Assembly: GCF_003606385.1 (NCBI RefSeq)
Contig: NZ_CP032514.1
Span: 992,001 to 1,056,000, forward strand
Length of the DNA: 64,000 nucleotides
Source: Actinomyces lilanjuaniae
GTDB lineage: Bacteria; Actinomycetota; Actinomycetes; Actinomycetales; Actinomycetaceae
Direction: 5' to 3'
In this document: positions 35,374 through 42,602 of the stretch, piece after piece
Numbering within the stretch: the stretch's first letter is position 1
How the letters are laid out: each line of letters opens with the position of its first letter
The notes under the pieces: model-generated
The model's database searches: none
The model's input: the letters and a program-made list of their open reading frames with translations, nothing else
What the model was told of the DNA's origin: nothing
Program-made: the position numbers and the translations under genes

Positions 35374-36234
35374 TCAGGTGCGGCCAGGGGGCTCCGGCAC
35401 CTCGACCAGGCGGGTGCCTGCCGGGTGAAGCCGGGCCTGCCCGGAGCTGAGGGAGGCCAGCAGCGGACGCAGGGCGGCGGCCTGGGCGTCAGGGGTGGAC
35501 ACCGTGAGGACCACCTGGGTGGCCTCCCACGTCGTCTCCTCCACGGTGACGTCGGCAGCGGTGGCGCAGCCGCGCAGCCCCGCCTCCAGGTGGCCCGCCT
35601 GGGCCGGGGGCACGGTGAGCGTCCACAGGTGGCGGATGACCAGGCGGACCCGGGTGGCGGCAGACAGGGCCTGGGCGGCGGCCTCGGAGTAGGCGCGCAC
35701 CAGGCCGCCGGTGCCCAGCAGGGTCCCGCCGAAGTACCTGGTCACCACGACCACGGTGCTCATCAGCCCGCTGGCGCGCAGCACCTCCAGCATGGGGCCG
35801 CCTGCGGTACCGGAGGGCTCCCCGTCGTCGCTGGAGCGCTCCACGGGCTGGGCGCCGTCAACGGCCACGATGAAGGCCGAGCAGTGGTGCCGGGCGTCGG
35901 GGTAGGTGGAGCGGGCCCGGGCGATGAAGGCCCGGGCGGCGTTCTCGGTATCAGCCCGCGCAGCCTGGGCCAGGAACCGGGAGCGGCGGACCTCCAGCTC
36001 GGTGACGGGCTGCTCGGCGCGGGCCAGGGTGAGGTAGCCGACGGGGGAGAGGCCGTCATGAGGCGGCAGGTGCTCCGGGCTCCGGGAGGAGGCGGAGGGC
36101 GGCAAGGTCGTTGACAGCGAGGCTGAGGGCGACGTCGGGGACATTGAGGATAGTGAGGATGTCGAGGACGTCGAGGGTGCTGTGGCCGCAGCCCGCCGGG
36201 ACGCGTGACGGGTGCGGCGGGTGCTGCGGCTCAT
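35374..36234 (-). CDS. YigZ/IMPACT family protein (UPF0029)
   Basis: The protein has the UPF0029 fold: ELEVRRSRFLAQAARA, PDARHHCSAFIV, then SDDGEPSGTAGGPMLEVLR (the family signature, quoted in part), VVVVTRYFGGTLLGTGGLVRAYS and the C-terminal UPF0029_C-like region. Homologues bind ribosomes or nucleotides; the precise role is unknown. The first 60 residues from ATG 36234 are Ser/Arg/Thr-rich and disordered, so the true start may be further in. The last 10 bases of the gene lie beside the pyrimidine-rich gap. The gene is isolated. Confidence 0.88.
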   Translation of the reverse strand: MSRSTRRTRHASRRAAATAPSTSSTSSLSSMSPTSPSASLSTTLPPSASSRSPEHLPPHDGLSPVGYLTLARAEQPVTELEVRRSRFLAQAARADTENAARAFIARARSTYPDARHHCSAFIVAVDGAQPVERSSDDGEPSGTAGGPMLEVLRASGLMSTVVVVTRYFGGTLLGTGGLVRAYSEAAAQALSAATRVRLVIRHLWTLTVPPAQAGHLEAGLRGCATAADVTVEETTWEATQVVLTVSTPDAQAAALRPLLASLSSGQARLHPAGTRLVEVPEPPGRT

Positions 36235-36785
36235 GGCCCCATGATGCGGCATGAGCGGGGCACTGGAGCCTGCAGGCGTGCGGGGCGGTGCGAGCACGTG
36301 GGGTACCAGTGTCCGGGAGCCGGGGCGTGCCTGCGCTGAGAGTGTCTTTGATCCTGCACTCAGTAATCTATTGGGAAGTTATGCCGATTTTCCCATAAAG
36401 AACGGGGTACGGGCGGAACAGGTGTTTTTGCCTGTCATAGCAGTGGATGCGTGCCATCTCCGACGTCGGCACATTTCTGGACGTGATGCCACTGACGTGG
36501 CTACTATGCCAGGTAGGTGCTGTCATGGTCGGTACCTGTGGTGGCGGGTCGGAGACGCCTCGGCAGCAAGGATCGGCTGCAAGGAGGCGTGCCGGGGTTC
36601 CGTCAAGTCCGCCATCGCTACCAGGGGCCTGCGGGAACGGGGTGACGACTTCTCCGTAGGGGCCGGGTGCGGCCGGTGCCAGCCTGGTCCACAGGTGTCT
36701 CCTCCAGGCGCACGACAAGCCGGACGACAGCACAGACCAGAGAGGGCACAGGCCCACGCAGACAGGCCCAGAGAAGGAGAACACA
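36235..36785. other. Gap upstream of the radical SAM gene
   Basis: A less G/C-rich patch at about 36340-36500 probably contains the promoter for the radical SAM operon; TTGGGA (36372) and CATAAA are 17 bp apart but weak. An open frame crosses the region on the plus strand but lacks a ribosome site and codon bias. No substrate peptide gene could be identified, although an AAGGAGG at 36581 has no well-spaced start codon. Confidence 0.4.
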
Positions 36786-37910
36786 GTGACTACGGCAGTC
36801 ACGGAGAATCAGGTCCAGGTCCAGGTCGTCCCTGACGGGGCGCCTATCGACGAGCTCGCTATCGCTACCACTGACAGGTGCCAGGCCAGGTGCGCCCACT
36901 GCCTGATGAAGTCCGGTCCGGAAAGGACCGAGGAGCTCTCCCTTGAGGAGATGGAGTCGTTTGTCAGCTACCTGCACGAGCAGCATGGTCTCCAGCTGGT
37001 CGTGTTCACCGGCGGGGAGTCCACCTTGCTCGGCGACACGCTGCTTGAGGCCATCGCCTGCTGCAGCGAGAGGGGAATCGGCACCAGGCTCGTGACGAAC
37101 GCTATCTGGGCGCAGGACTATGACGCCGCCAGGGACTACCTGGTCACACTTCGCGAGTGCGGCCTCAACGAGCTGAACATCTCCACTGACGACTTCCACC
37201 TGGCGTGGATTCCGATTGACAACGTGCTGCGCGCGTGGAGCGCCGCCAAGGGCCTGGGGTTCACCTCGGTGCTGGTTGCGGTGTGCAGCGGTCCGCGCAG
37301 CAGGCTGACGCCTGACGGTCTGCGCGACCTCCTGGGCGAGGACGTGCCGGACGTGTACGACGAGCAGATGAACCGAACAATGCCGCAGCCCCAGGCCGAC
37401 GGGACTGCCTACGCCATCTCGAACACGAAGGTCTCGCGCCTGGGCCGGGGCCGGGGCCTGCGCAGAGACTACCTGTCGGATCCCAGCGCCCGGGAGCCCG
37501 GCCACCTTGCCGGAGGGTGCGCCACCATGCTGAAGCCCGTGACCATGATGGGCGACGGCAGCGTCGGGGTGTGCTGCGGTGTGAACATTGAGGGAAACGA
37601 GATTCTCTCGCTGCGTGGTGCGGTTCCGGCCGAGGACGGTAGCGGTGGTCGACAGTACCACCTGACCACCGGGCCCCAGCAGGCCCTGGTGCTCGACGCC
37701 ATCAGGCACCTGGGGCCTTCCTACCTGTACTCCCTGGCCACTGGAGCCACGCAGGAGCAGATCGAGGCCGAGTACTCCTCGATATGCGAGGTGTGCGAGA
37801 CGCTGACCACCGACCGGCGCATGCTTGCGGAGATATACCGCCATCAGGACAAGATCCGTCTGGACGTGGAGGTGGCCAGGCTGGCGCACAGGATTGTTGA
37901 GCGGTCATGA
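36786..37910 (+). CDS. Radical SAM protein with extra C-terminal cysteines
   Basis: The 374-residue protein has the radical SAM cluster motif C-x3-C-x2-C at Cys32, Cys36 and Cys39 (TTDRCQARCAHC), followed by VVFTGGEST, the GGE motif that binds the SAM amino group, and NISTDDFH. Near the C-terminus are GGCATML, VGVCCGVN and SSICEVCETL, which may bind an auxiliary iron-sulfur cluster as in SPASM-type peptide-modifying enzymes. It starts at GTG 36786 after AAGGAG and overlaps the methyltransferase start by four bases. Its substrate is unknown. Modification of a peptide or small metabolite is inferred. Confidence 0.85.
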   Translation: MTTAVTENQVQVQVVPDGAPIDELAIATTDRCQARCAHCLMKSGPERTEELSLEEMESFVSYLHEQHGLQLVVFTGGESTLLGDTLLEAIACCSERGIGTRLVTNAIWAQDYDAARDYLVTLRECGLNELNISTDDFHLAWIPIDNVLRAWSAAKGLGFTSVLVAVCSGPRSRLTPDGLRDLLGEDVPDVYDEQMNRTMPQPQADGTAYAISNTKVSRLGRGRGLRRDYLSDPSAREPGHLAGGCATMLKPVTMMGDGSVGVCCGVNIEGNEILSLRGAVPAEDGSGGRQYHLTTGPQQALVLDAIRHLGPSYLYSLATGATQEQIEAEYSSICEVCETLTTDRRMLAEIYRHQDKIRLDVEVARLAHRIVERS

Positions 37911-39025
37911 CTGCTGTGCGCTACTTCCACCCAGACAGGATCGGCAACGGTGCGGGGCGCCTGCTGTACCGGGCACTGACTGACAGCGGCTACATCGACG
38001 TCCTCTCCTCGTTGCTGCACCGGGACCAGCCCCAACGGGCACTGAGGGACCTGCTCACCGACCTGCCGGAGGAGCTGCAGGCCGCCTGCACTCTTCTTCA
38101 GCTCGGCGGGTCCGTGCCGGCCGGGGCGCTGCCTGGAAGGCTGTCGTCGGCGCTGGCGGGGCTGGAGCCTGCGGGGCTGGTCAGCACCGAGCACGGCATG
38201 CTCCGCCTGCGCGGGCTGTGCCTGTCGGTGCAGGACGGCCTGCTGTACTTCTCCGACCTGCCCGCCCGCCGCCAGAACCTGTACTACGGAACTGACTCCC
38301 TTGCCCTGGCCTCCCGGCTGCAGGTCTACCCCGGCCCTGACCGGAGGGTCCTGGACGTGTGTGCGGGTCCGGGGATCCAGGGACTACTGTCCTCCAGATC
38401 TGGTGCGTCAGTCACTTTCGTGGAGGCTAATCCGCTGGCACTGAGCCTGTGCCGGTGCAACGTGAGGCTCAACGGGTTGCAAGGGCAGGCGGAGTTCGTG
38501 GGACGCCCGGTGGAGGAGCTGCACGGTGACGGGAGGTACGACTATGTCTTTGCCAACCCTCCCTTGATCCCCGTGCCCGGGCCGGTGGACTACCCCTTTG
38601 TGGGCGACGGCGGGCCGGACGGGCTGGCGGTGACCAGGAAGATTCTCGCCACCGCTGTGCCGCTGCTTGCCGAGGGCGGACGGCTCACCACCATCGGGAT
38701 GTCCTCCGGCAGCGGGCAGCACTCCGCGGTGGAGGGCCTGGTCCACCAGGCCTCGCAGGAGTGGGAGGGCCTCTCCTTGTGCCTGGTCCTTCTTGGGCAG
38801 ATCGACCTGGGGGAAGGCTCGGCGTGGTTGCACAGCATGCGGGACTCCGTTGCCCTGTACGGAGGGCCGGACATGCCCGCTGAGGAGCTGCTGGAGCTCT
38901 ACCGGGAGCACTGCGGCACCGCCGTCTACACCTACGCGCTGTCAGTCGTGAACAGCGGGGCGTCATCCACGACCATCATCGGGCCGGTTGACTCGACGTC
39001 GGGGCAGACGCGCTGGTGGGTCTAG
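37907..39025 (+). CDS. Class I SAM-dependent methyltransferase, HemK/RsmC-like
   Basis: An N-terminal helical domain of about 120 residues (with LHRDQPQRALRDLL) precedes a Rossmann methyltransferase domain. The SAM motif is VLDVCAGPGIQGLLSS, the acidic loop VEANPLALSL, and the catalytic motif FANPPLIPVPG (NPP-type, as in N-methyltransferases acting on Gln or bases). The layout resembles actinobacterial HemK-like proteins with an extra N-terminal domain. It is translationally coupled to the radical SAM gene, so the two probably modify one substrate. Length is 372 residues from ATG 37907. Confidence 0.82.
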   Translation: MTAVRYFHPDRIGNGAGRLLYRALTDSGYIDVLSSLLHRDQPQRALRDLLTDLPEELQAACTLLQLGGSVPAGALPGRLSSALAGLEPAGLVSTEHGMLRLRGLCLSVQDGLLYFSDLPARRQNLYYGTDSLALASRLQVYPGPDRRVLDVCAGPGIQGLLSSRSGASVTFVEANPLALSLCRCNVRLNGLQGQAEFVGRPVEELHGDGRYDYVFANPPLIPVPGPVDYPFVGDGGPDGLAVTRKILATAVPLLAEGGRLTTIGMSSGSGQHSAVEGLVHQASQEWEGLSLCLVLLGQIDLGEGSAWLHSMRDSVALYGGPDMPAEELLELYREHCGTAVYTYALSVVNSGASSTTIIGPVDSTSGQTRWWV

Positions 39026-39131
39026 ACGGGTCCTCCGGCAGGACGGCAGGCAGGTGCTTCACCCAGCGCCAGGCACGCGCCCACCACGCCTCCTCGCCCT
39101 GCAAGGAGGCGCCAGCGGCACGGAAAGGACG

Positions 39132-39149
39132 GCGGGCGGGTCCGCCCGC
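39132..39149 (+). terminator. Hairpin after the radical SAM operon
   Basis: GCGGGCGG (39132-39139) pairs with CCGCCCGC (39142-39149) around GT. It lies between the methyltransferase stop and the convergent toxin gene end and may serve both. Confidence 0.5.
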
Positions 39150-39188
39150 TGGCCGCCTGCGTGCTTGCCCGGGGAGCTGAGGGGGCTG

Positions 39189-39443
39189 CTACAGGTCGTC
39201 GAGGTACTGGGGCCGGGCCTTCATGGCGTGGATGACCAGCTCGTAGCCGTCGTCGTAGACGAGGGTGACGAGCTCCAGGAGGCGACCAGCCGGGTCGACA
39301 GCGATCATGAGCCAGCGGCGCGGGTCGTCCTCGTCGTCAAGAGGGCGTGAGCTCAGCACGTGGGCGGCCGCGTAGCGGACAGCGTCGTCATCGAGCCGGT
39401 CACGGCGGTAGTGCCTGCGCGCTGAGGAGCGCAGGTCAGGCAC
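39189..39443 (-). CDS. BrnT/DUF4258-like toxin of a type II toxin-antitoxin pair
   Basis: The 84-residue protein resembles small RelE-fold toxins of the BrnT/DUF4258 group: RRWLMIAVDPAGRLLELV, then YELVIHAMKARPQYLDDL, where IHAMKAR is the typical ending. Such toxins usually cleave mRNA. Its start overlaps the antitoxin gene end by eight bases, an arrangement that couples their translation with the antitoxin first. Activity is inferred from the family and the pairing. Confidence 0.75.
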   Translation of the reverse strand: MPDLRSSARRHYRRDRLDDDAVRYAAAHVLSSRPLDDEDDPRRWLMIAVDPAGRLLELVTLVYDDGYELVIHAMKARPQYLDDL

Positions 39444-39705
39444 TGCCCACCCACTGGCGCACGGCGGCCCGGACCGCGTCCGAGCGCGTGGCCAGGCCCT
39501 CGGCCTCGGCCCTGGCCGTCAGGGCCGCGAGGGTGGCCTCGTCGAGACGGACCGGCACGACCGTTCCGGGGCCTTGTCCCACCGGTGGGCGGCCACGGCG
39601 CGGCCTGGGCAGCCTCGACAGGTCGTACCCGGCCTCGGCCTCGTCGGCCCAGGCCTGGATCTGCTCGTCGCTCACGGTCCTGCCGCGCAGAAGGTGCTCA
39701 CCCAC
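39436..39705 (-). CDS. Ribbon-helix-helix antitoxin
   Basis: The 89-residue protein has a C-terminal CopG/RHH DNA-binding segment: GTVVPVRLDEATLAALTARA, with AEGLATRSDAVRAAVRQW. The N-terminal half (SDEQIQAWADEAEAGYDLS) probably contacts the toxin. It begins at GTG 39705. A TATACA box at 39714-39719 lies nine bases before the start, so the mRNA may be leaderless or nearly so. The antitoxin is expected to repress this promoter. Confidence 0.78.
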   Translation of the reverse strand: MGEHLLRGRTVSDEQIQAWADEAEAGYDLSRLPRPRRGRPPVGQGPGTVVPVRLDEATLAALTARAEAEGLATRSDAVRAAVRQWVGSA

Positions 39706-39750
39706 ACCAGTAGTGTATACGAAACCCTGGTGGGGGTGAGCCGCTGCCCG

Positions 39751-39999
39751 TCACGACCGGCCCTCCTCCCAGGCGGCCGCCGTCACGCCCACCCGGTGGG
39801 TCCCCCTCACCCCCGTGCTGGGGCCACGGCAGAACGCCTGGGCCACGACGATACCGGAGTGGTCGTCACTGAGCAGGCCCGCCCGGACCAGACCGTCCAG
39901 GAGCGCCTTGGTGACCGGGTAGGCGTTGGGCGGGTCCGCCCTGGATGGCCCCCGGGGGCAGAAGGTGACCACAAAGTCACCACACACGCAGGGAGTCAC
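39751..39999 (-). pseudogene. RusA-like resolvase fragment
   Basis: The 82-residue frame resembles the C-terminal half of RusA-type Holliday-junction resolvases: RADPPNAYPVTKALLDGLV and AGLLSDDHSGIVVAQAF give the Asp-x-x-Asn and Asp-Asp metal-site pattern. The N-terminal half of the family is absent and GTG 39999 opens into unrelated sequence. Next to tRNA genes this looks like a phage or mobile-element leftover. An in-place small domain protein is less likely. Confidence 0.5.
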
Positions 40000-40038
40000 A
40001 ACAGGCGGCCAGGCGCACCCGCGTAGTCCCAGCGAGAA

Positions 40039-40067
40039 AGGGTCGCCGCCCGGCTGGCGGCGACCCT
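40039..40067 (-). terminator. Intrinsic terminator after tRNA-Pro
   Basis: AGGGTCGCCGCC (40039-40050) pairs exactly with GGCGGCGACCCT (40056-40067) around a five-base loop. In the minus-strand transcript the stem is followed by TTTCTC. It lies three bases beyond the tRNA CCA end. Confidence 0.8.
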
Positions 40068-40069
40068 GG

Positions 40070-40145
40070 TGGTCGGGCTGGCGGGACTTGAACCCACGAC
40101 CCCTGCTCCCAAAGCAGGTGCGCTACCAAACTGCGCCACAGCCCG
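40070..40145 (-). tRNA. tRNA-Pro (UGG anticodon)
   Basis: The minus strand folds as a tRNA: acceptor CGGGCTG/CAGCCCG, D arm with AGTTTGGTAGC, anticodon stem CCTGC/GCAGG with loop TTTGGGA (anticodon TGG, reading CCA), and T arm with GGTTCAAGTCC. The CCA end is encoded. It is 76 nt long including CCA. Confidence 0.96.
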
Positions 40146-40151
40146 GGGTGA

Positions 40152-40188
40152 GCCGCCTGGTGCCGCAGTGTGCGCGGCGCCAGGCGGC
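40152..40188. terminator. Hairpin between tRNA-Gly and tRNA-Pro
   Basis: GCCGCCTGG (40152-40160) pairs with CCAGGCGGC (40180-40188) around a 19-base G/C-rich loop. It may end tRNA-Gly transcription or act as a processing site between the two tRNAs. Confidence 0.5.
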
Positions 40189-40195
40189 TTCTCAG

Positions 40196-40266
40196 AGCGG
40201 GTGACGGGAATCGAACCCGCGCCATCTGCTTGGAAGGCAGAGGCTCTACCATTGAGCTACACCCGC
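40196..40266 (-). tRNA. tRNA-Gly (UCC anticodon)
   Basis: The minus strand gives acceptor GCGGGTG/CACCCGC, D arm TAGCTCAATGGTAGAGC, anticodon stem TCTGC/GCAGA with loop CTTCCAA (anticodon TCC, reading GGA), and T arm GGTTCGATTCC. The CCA end is not encoded. It is 71 nt long. Confidence 0.96.
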
Positions 40267-40296
40267 AAGTGACGGGGCGCTGCCCCGCATGCCTCC

Positions 40297-40461
40297 TCAG
40301 TACTCGATGAGGCCGGTCCTGTAGGCCTTGGCCAGGCGGGACGGCACCGTGATGTCCCGTCCGTTGACCCGGATCGTCTGCAGCCGAGGAAGCTTGGCCT
40401 TCCACTGCGAGCGACGGTTGCGGGTGTTGCTACGGGACATCCTCCGCTTCGGCACTGCCAT
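40297..40461 (-). CDS. rpmF: 50S ribosomal protein L32
   Basis: A 54-codon frame encodes [20 protein letters not shown] and continues to [20 protein letters not shown], ending LIEY. The first 20 residues match the L32 N-terminus exactly in pattern (MAVPKRKMSRSNTRxRRSQWK). The protein lacks the zinc-binding Cys pairs found in some L32 forms, so it is the Cys-free (zinc-independent) type. ATG 40461 follows GGAGAGGAG. It lies just upstream of the two tRNA genes on the same strand. Confidence 0.93.
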   Translation of the reverse strand: MAVPKRRMSRSNTRNRRSQWKAKLPRLQTIRVNGRDITVPSRLAKAYRTGLIEY

Positions 40462-40780
40462 GAGCCCGCTCCTCTCCTGCTAGGGGATCGTCGATCCACT
40501 GACATCGGGACAGTCGGACACTATAACGGCTCCTGCGGAGGCAGTTCCACCCCGTGGCGGGCTCCAGACGTGTGACGTCCCTCCCGTCCGGGGCTGCCTC
40601 TGCTGCCGGGAGGTCGGCTCTGGCTGACGTACCCCTGTCAGGGTGCTCTCGGCCCAGGGGCCCTCTATGGAACTTCCAGGCATCATGTCAGGCCGTTCTG
40701 TGGTAATGCGTTTTCGCAGGTCACGAGGCCAACTGTGTGCCGAGGGGGATTGGCGTGGCTGTCGATGGCTTGTTGACCCC
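40462..40780. other. Spacer between rpmF and the SdpI locus
   Basis: No gene is visible. G+C falls noticeably after about 40680, marking the edge of the lower-G+C block that runs to about 42550. Confidence 0.4.
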
Positions 40781-40809
40781 TTGCCAACGTCTTGGTGATG
40801 AGGTATATT
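40781..40809 (+). promoter_or_regulatory. Promoter of the SdpI-like gene
   Basis: TTGCCA (40781-40786) and TATATT (40804-40809) are separated by 17 bp, a near-consensus sigma-70 promoter and one of the clearest in the window. It predicts a transcript start near 40816 and a leader of about 180 bases before the SdpI-like gene. Confidence 0.7.
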
Positions 40810-40868
40810 ATTGCGTGTGAGGCCTTGGTGAGGCTCCCGTTGGGCGTGGTGACGGTTGTCTGTGCCTG

Positions 40869-40904
40869 GGCCACCACGTCATCAGTGCCGCTGGCGTGGT
40901 GGCC
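40869..40904 (+). promoter_or_regulatory. Leader hairpin upstream of the SdpI-like gene
   Basis: GGCCACCACG (40869-40878) pairs exactly with CGTGGTGGCC (40895-40904) in the predicted 180-base leader. It may be an RNA control element; no known riboswitch pattern is recognised. Confidence 0.45.
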
Positions 40905-40996
40905 AAGGTGGTGCCTGGAGCCCTTCCTTGGCTGGGGCTGGTGGTCTCGGCGAGTGCGCGGTAGGTCCGTGCACCTATCCTTGAAAGGAGAGAGTC

Positions 40997-41407
40997 GTGG
41001 GTGGTCTTGTGCGTGGTGAACTCCTTGGGGCGGGGTTGCTTGTTGCTGCATTCATCCCAGTTCTTCTGTGGATGTTTGTGGTGTGCAGGAGAGGCACTCT
41101 CCCGCGTAGTGGGATTGTTGGTATACGGACGTGGAACGTCCTCAAGTCGGAAAGAACCTGGACGGAGATACACAGGCGTTATGCAGTGATATTCCTGGTG
41201 GACGGACTGTTGCTCGGCGTAGCCGCGCTTCTATTTTTCCTTGGTGGCATGTCTTTTATTGAGCCTGAGGTAGTTGGAGGTCAGCTCGTCTGGGTAGCGG
41301 TGCTAATAATTGTTGTCACAATTGTGTCTGCCATCTCTGCTGAGATACACGCATGGATTTTGAACCGTCAGGCTCAGCCTACGGGGGATGATGCGCGGGT
41401 TAAGTAG
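40997..41407 (+). CDS. SdpI-family-like membrane protein (possible immunity protein)
   Basis: The 136-residue protein has three strongly hydrophobic segments at about residues 10-30, 65-85 and 95-115. The loop GIVGIRTWNVLKSERTWTEIHR fits the SdpI-type pattern in which Gly-x-Arg-Thr, Ser and Trp-x-x-x-His recur; I quote the core GIRTWNVLKSERTW. SdpI of Bacillus protects against the SdpC killing peptide and also sequesters a repressor. It starts at GTG 40997 after AAAGGAG. Base composition is less G/C-rich than the neighbours, suggesting transfer. The next gene may encode the matching peptide. Confidence 0.72.
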   Translation: MGGLVRGELLGAGLLVAAFIPVLLWMFVVCRRGTLPRSGIVGIRTWNVLKSERTWTEIHRRYAVIFLVDGLLLGVAALLFFLGGMSFIEPEVVGGQLVWVAVLIIVVTIVSAISAEIHAWILNRQAQPTGDDARVK

Positions 41408-41498
41408 TGCTCTATGTGTTCTAGGAGAGGATCTACAGGAACTGATCGGGGTCAGATCCACGTGCAAGAGTACGTGAAGGAGAAAGGAGTGGGTAATC

Positions 41499-42194
41499 AT
41501 GAGCCAGGAAAACAGGGTGCAGACAGACATGACGGACGGCTCTGAGGCGTCGTTTGAATTGCTGGTGCGTCTTCGGGAGGTGCTGGCGGAGTCCGCAGAC
41601 GATCGGGAGGTCTTCGAGGAGGACCCACAGGCGTTCCTGTTCTCCTGCGGAACAGCACTTCTCCCCAGGGCGTCGCGTACCGAGATGGAACAACTGGGAG
41701 AAGTGCTGGAGTCCACCCCTCGGGGGATGCGCTACGTAGTGCTCGACAGCGTGGTGGACGACAGCGTCCCACGGGTCGCAGCCGACCCCAACAACCCTGA
41801 CCCTCAAATTTTGGTAGCTCCGGTTGTGATAGTGAATTTGGCAGCTAACGCCAACGCTGTAGTCAACGTCAACGCGTGGGGTGCTGGCGCAGACGCCCCG
41901 GTTCTCGCGGATCGGAGTAGCCAGTACTCGGTAGTTGCGGACCGGTCGTTCTTCTCCAGCGCTGCGGCTCGCGACCTGGGTGAGGCGGGCTTGAGCGAGA
42001 ACCGGGTGCGTGCACTGGTGCGCAGCGCCACCCGTCGGCAGGAGATCTCACCGGCCGCTGACGGCAGCGTGGTACTGACCTACCCCTACCACGGCCGCAC
42101 TCTTGAGCTGGTCGGCAGGGTCGAGGGTCCCGTTCTGCACGTCACGGACGGCAGCCTCACCACCCAGGACACCCACGCGACCGCGCACGCGTAG
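41499..42194 (+). CDS. Possible peptide-precursor protein of the SdpI/ABC locus, otherwise unknown
   Basis: The 231-residue protein matches no family I can name. Residues 1-100 are acidic and helical (ASFELLVRLREVLAESADDR, then EVFEEDPQAFLFSCG), a layout like nitrile-hydratase/Nif11-type leader regions. A striking segment at about residues 107-130 is made almost only of Ala, Val, Asn, Ile and Leu (VVIVNLAANANAVVNVNAWG), like repeats in some RiPP cores. The last 90 residues look like an ordinary soluble region. There is no signal peptide. ATG 41499 follows AAAGGAG. It sits between an SdpI-like gene and an ABC exporter gene, so a secreted bioactive peptide is a reasonable guess, not shown. Confidence 0.55.
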   Translation: MSQENRVQTDMTDGSEASFELLVRLREVLAESADDREVFEEDPQAFLFSCGTALLPRASRTEMEQLGEVLESTPRGMRYVVLDSVVDDSVPRVAADPNNPDPQILVAPVVIVNLAANANAVVNVNAWGAGADAPVLADRSSQYSVVADRSFFSSAAARDLGEAGLSENRVRALVRSATRRQEISPAADGSVVLTYPYHGRTLELVGRVEGPVLHVTDGSLTTQDTHATAHA

Positions 42195-42602
42195 GTGTTT
42201 CTTGCCCGCCCGCCCTGCGCCGGGAGTATCGCCTGATGGCGCGGCTGGGGCATGGGGTCACCTCAGAAGAGAGAAGACTGGACTGTGGGGCCACGCAGCC
42301 CTGCGGGGACCATCAAGGTCACGCTGTAGCCACCCGAGGGCGGCAGCCGGGCCGGTGGTCAGCTGAAGCGGGGGACCTTGGGTGGGGATCACCGGCGATC
42401 CTGCCCAAGGCCTTCCCGTGAGCACGAGGGTTGGGAGGGGCTTTGTTCCCGATGTGTCCCGGGAACTCACAGTGACGATCACGCGAGGCCTCATGCGGCC
42501 GTGGTAGTCTTTTAAATGATTTGATACCAATTGGCTCCGTCCGCGATCTTTCCTCCGCCTGCACAGAGGCTGGTGAGCCGGGACCACTGGGAGCACGGTG
42601 TT
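42195..42602. other. Gap upstream of the ABC exporter gene
   Basis: No convincing gene is present. A 61-codon frame at 42236 has no ribosome site. An AT-rich patch at about 42505-42535 (TCTTTTAAATGATTTGATACC) probably contains the exporter promoter, though hexamers are ambiguous. Confidence 0.4.

Noticed and set aside
36251..36835. Long open plus-strand frame upstream of the radical SAM gene, Cys-rich in part (GCKEACRGS, GAGCGRCQ)
   Set aside because: It was considered as a peptide precursor, but there is no ribosome site, the codon third positions lack the G/C bias of real genes here, and it overlaps the radical SAM start.
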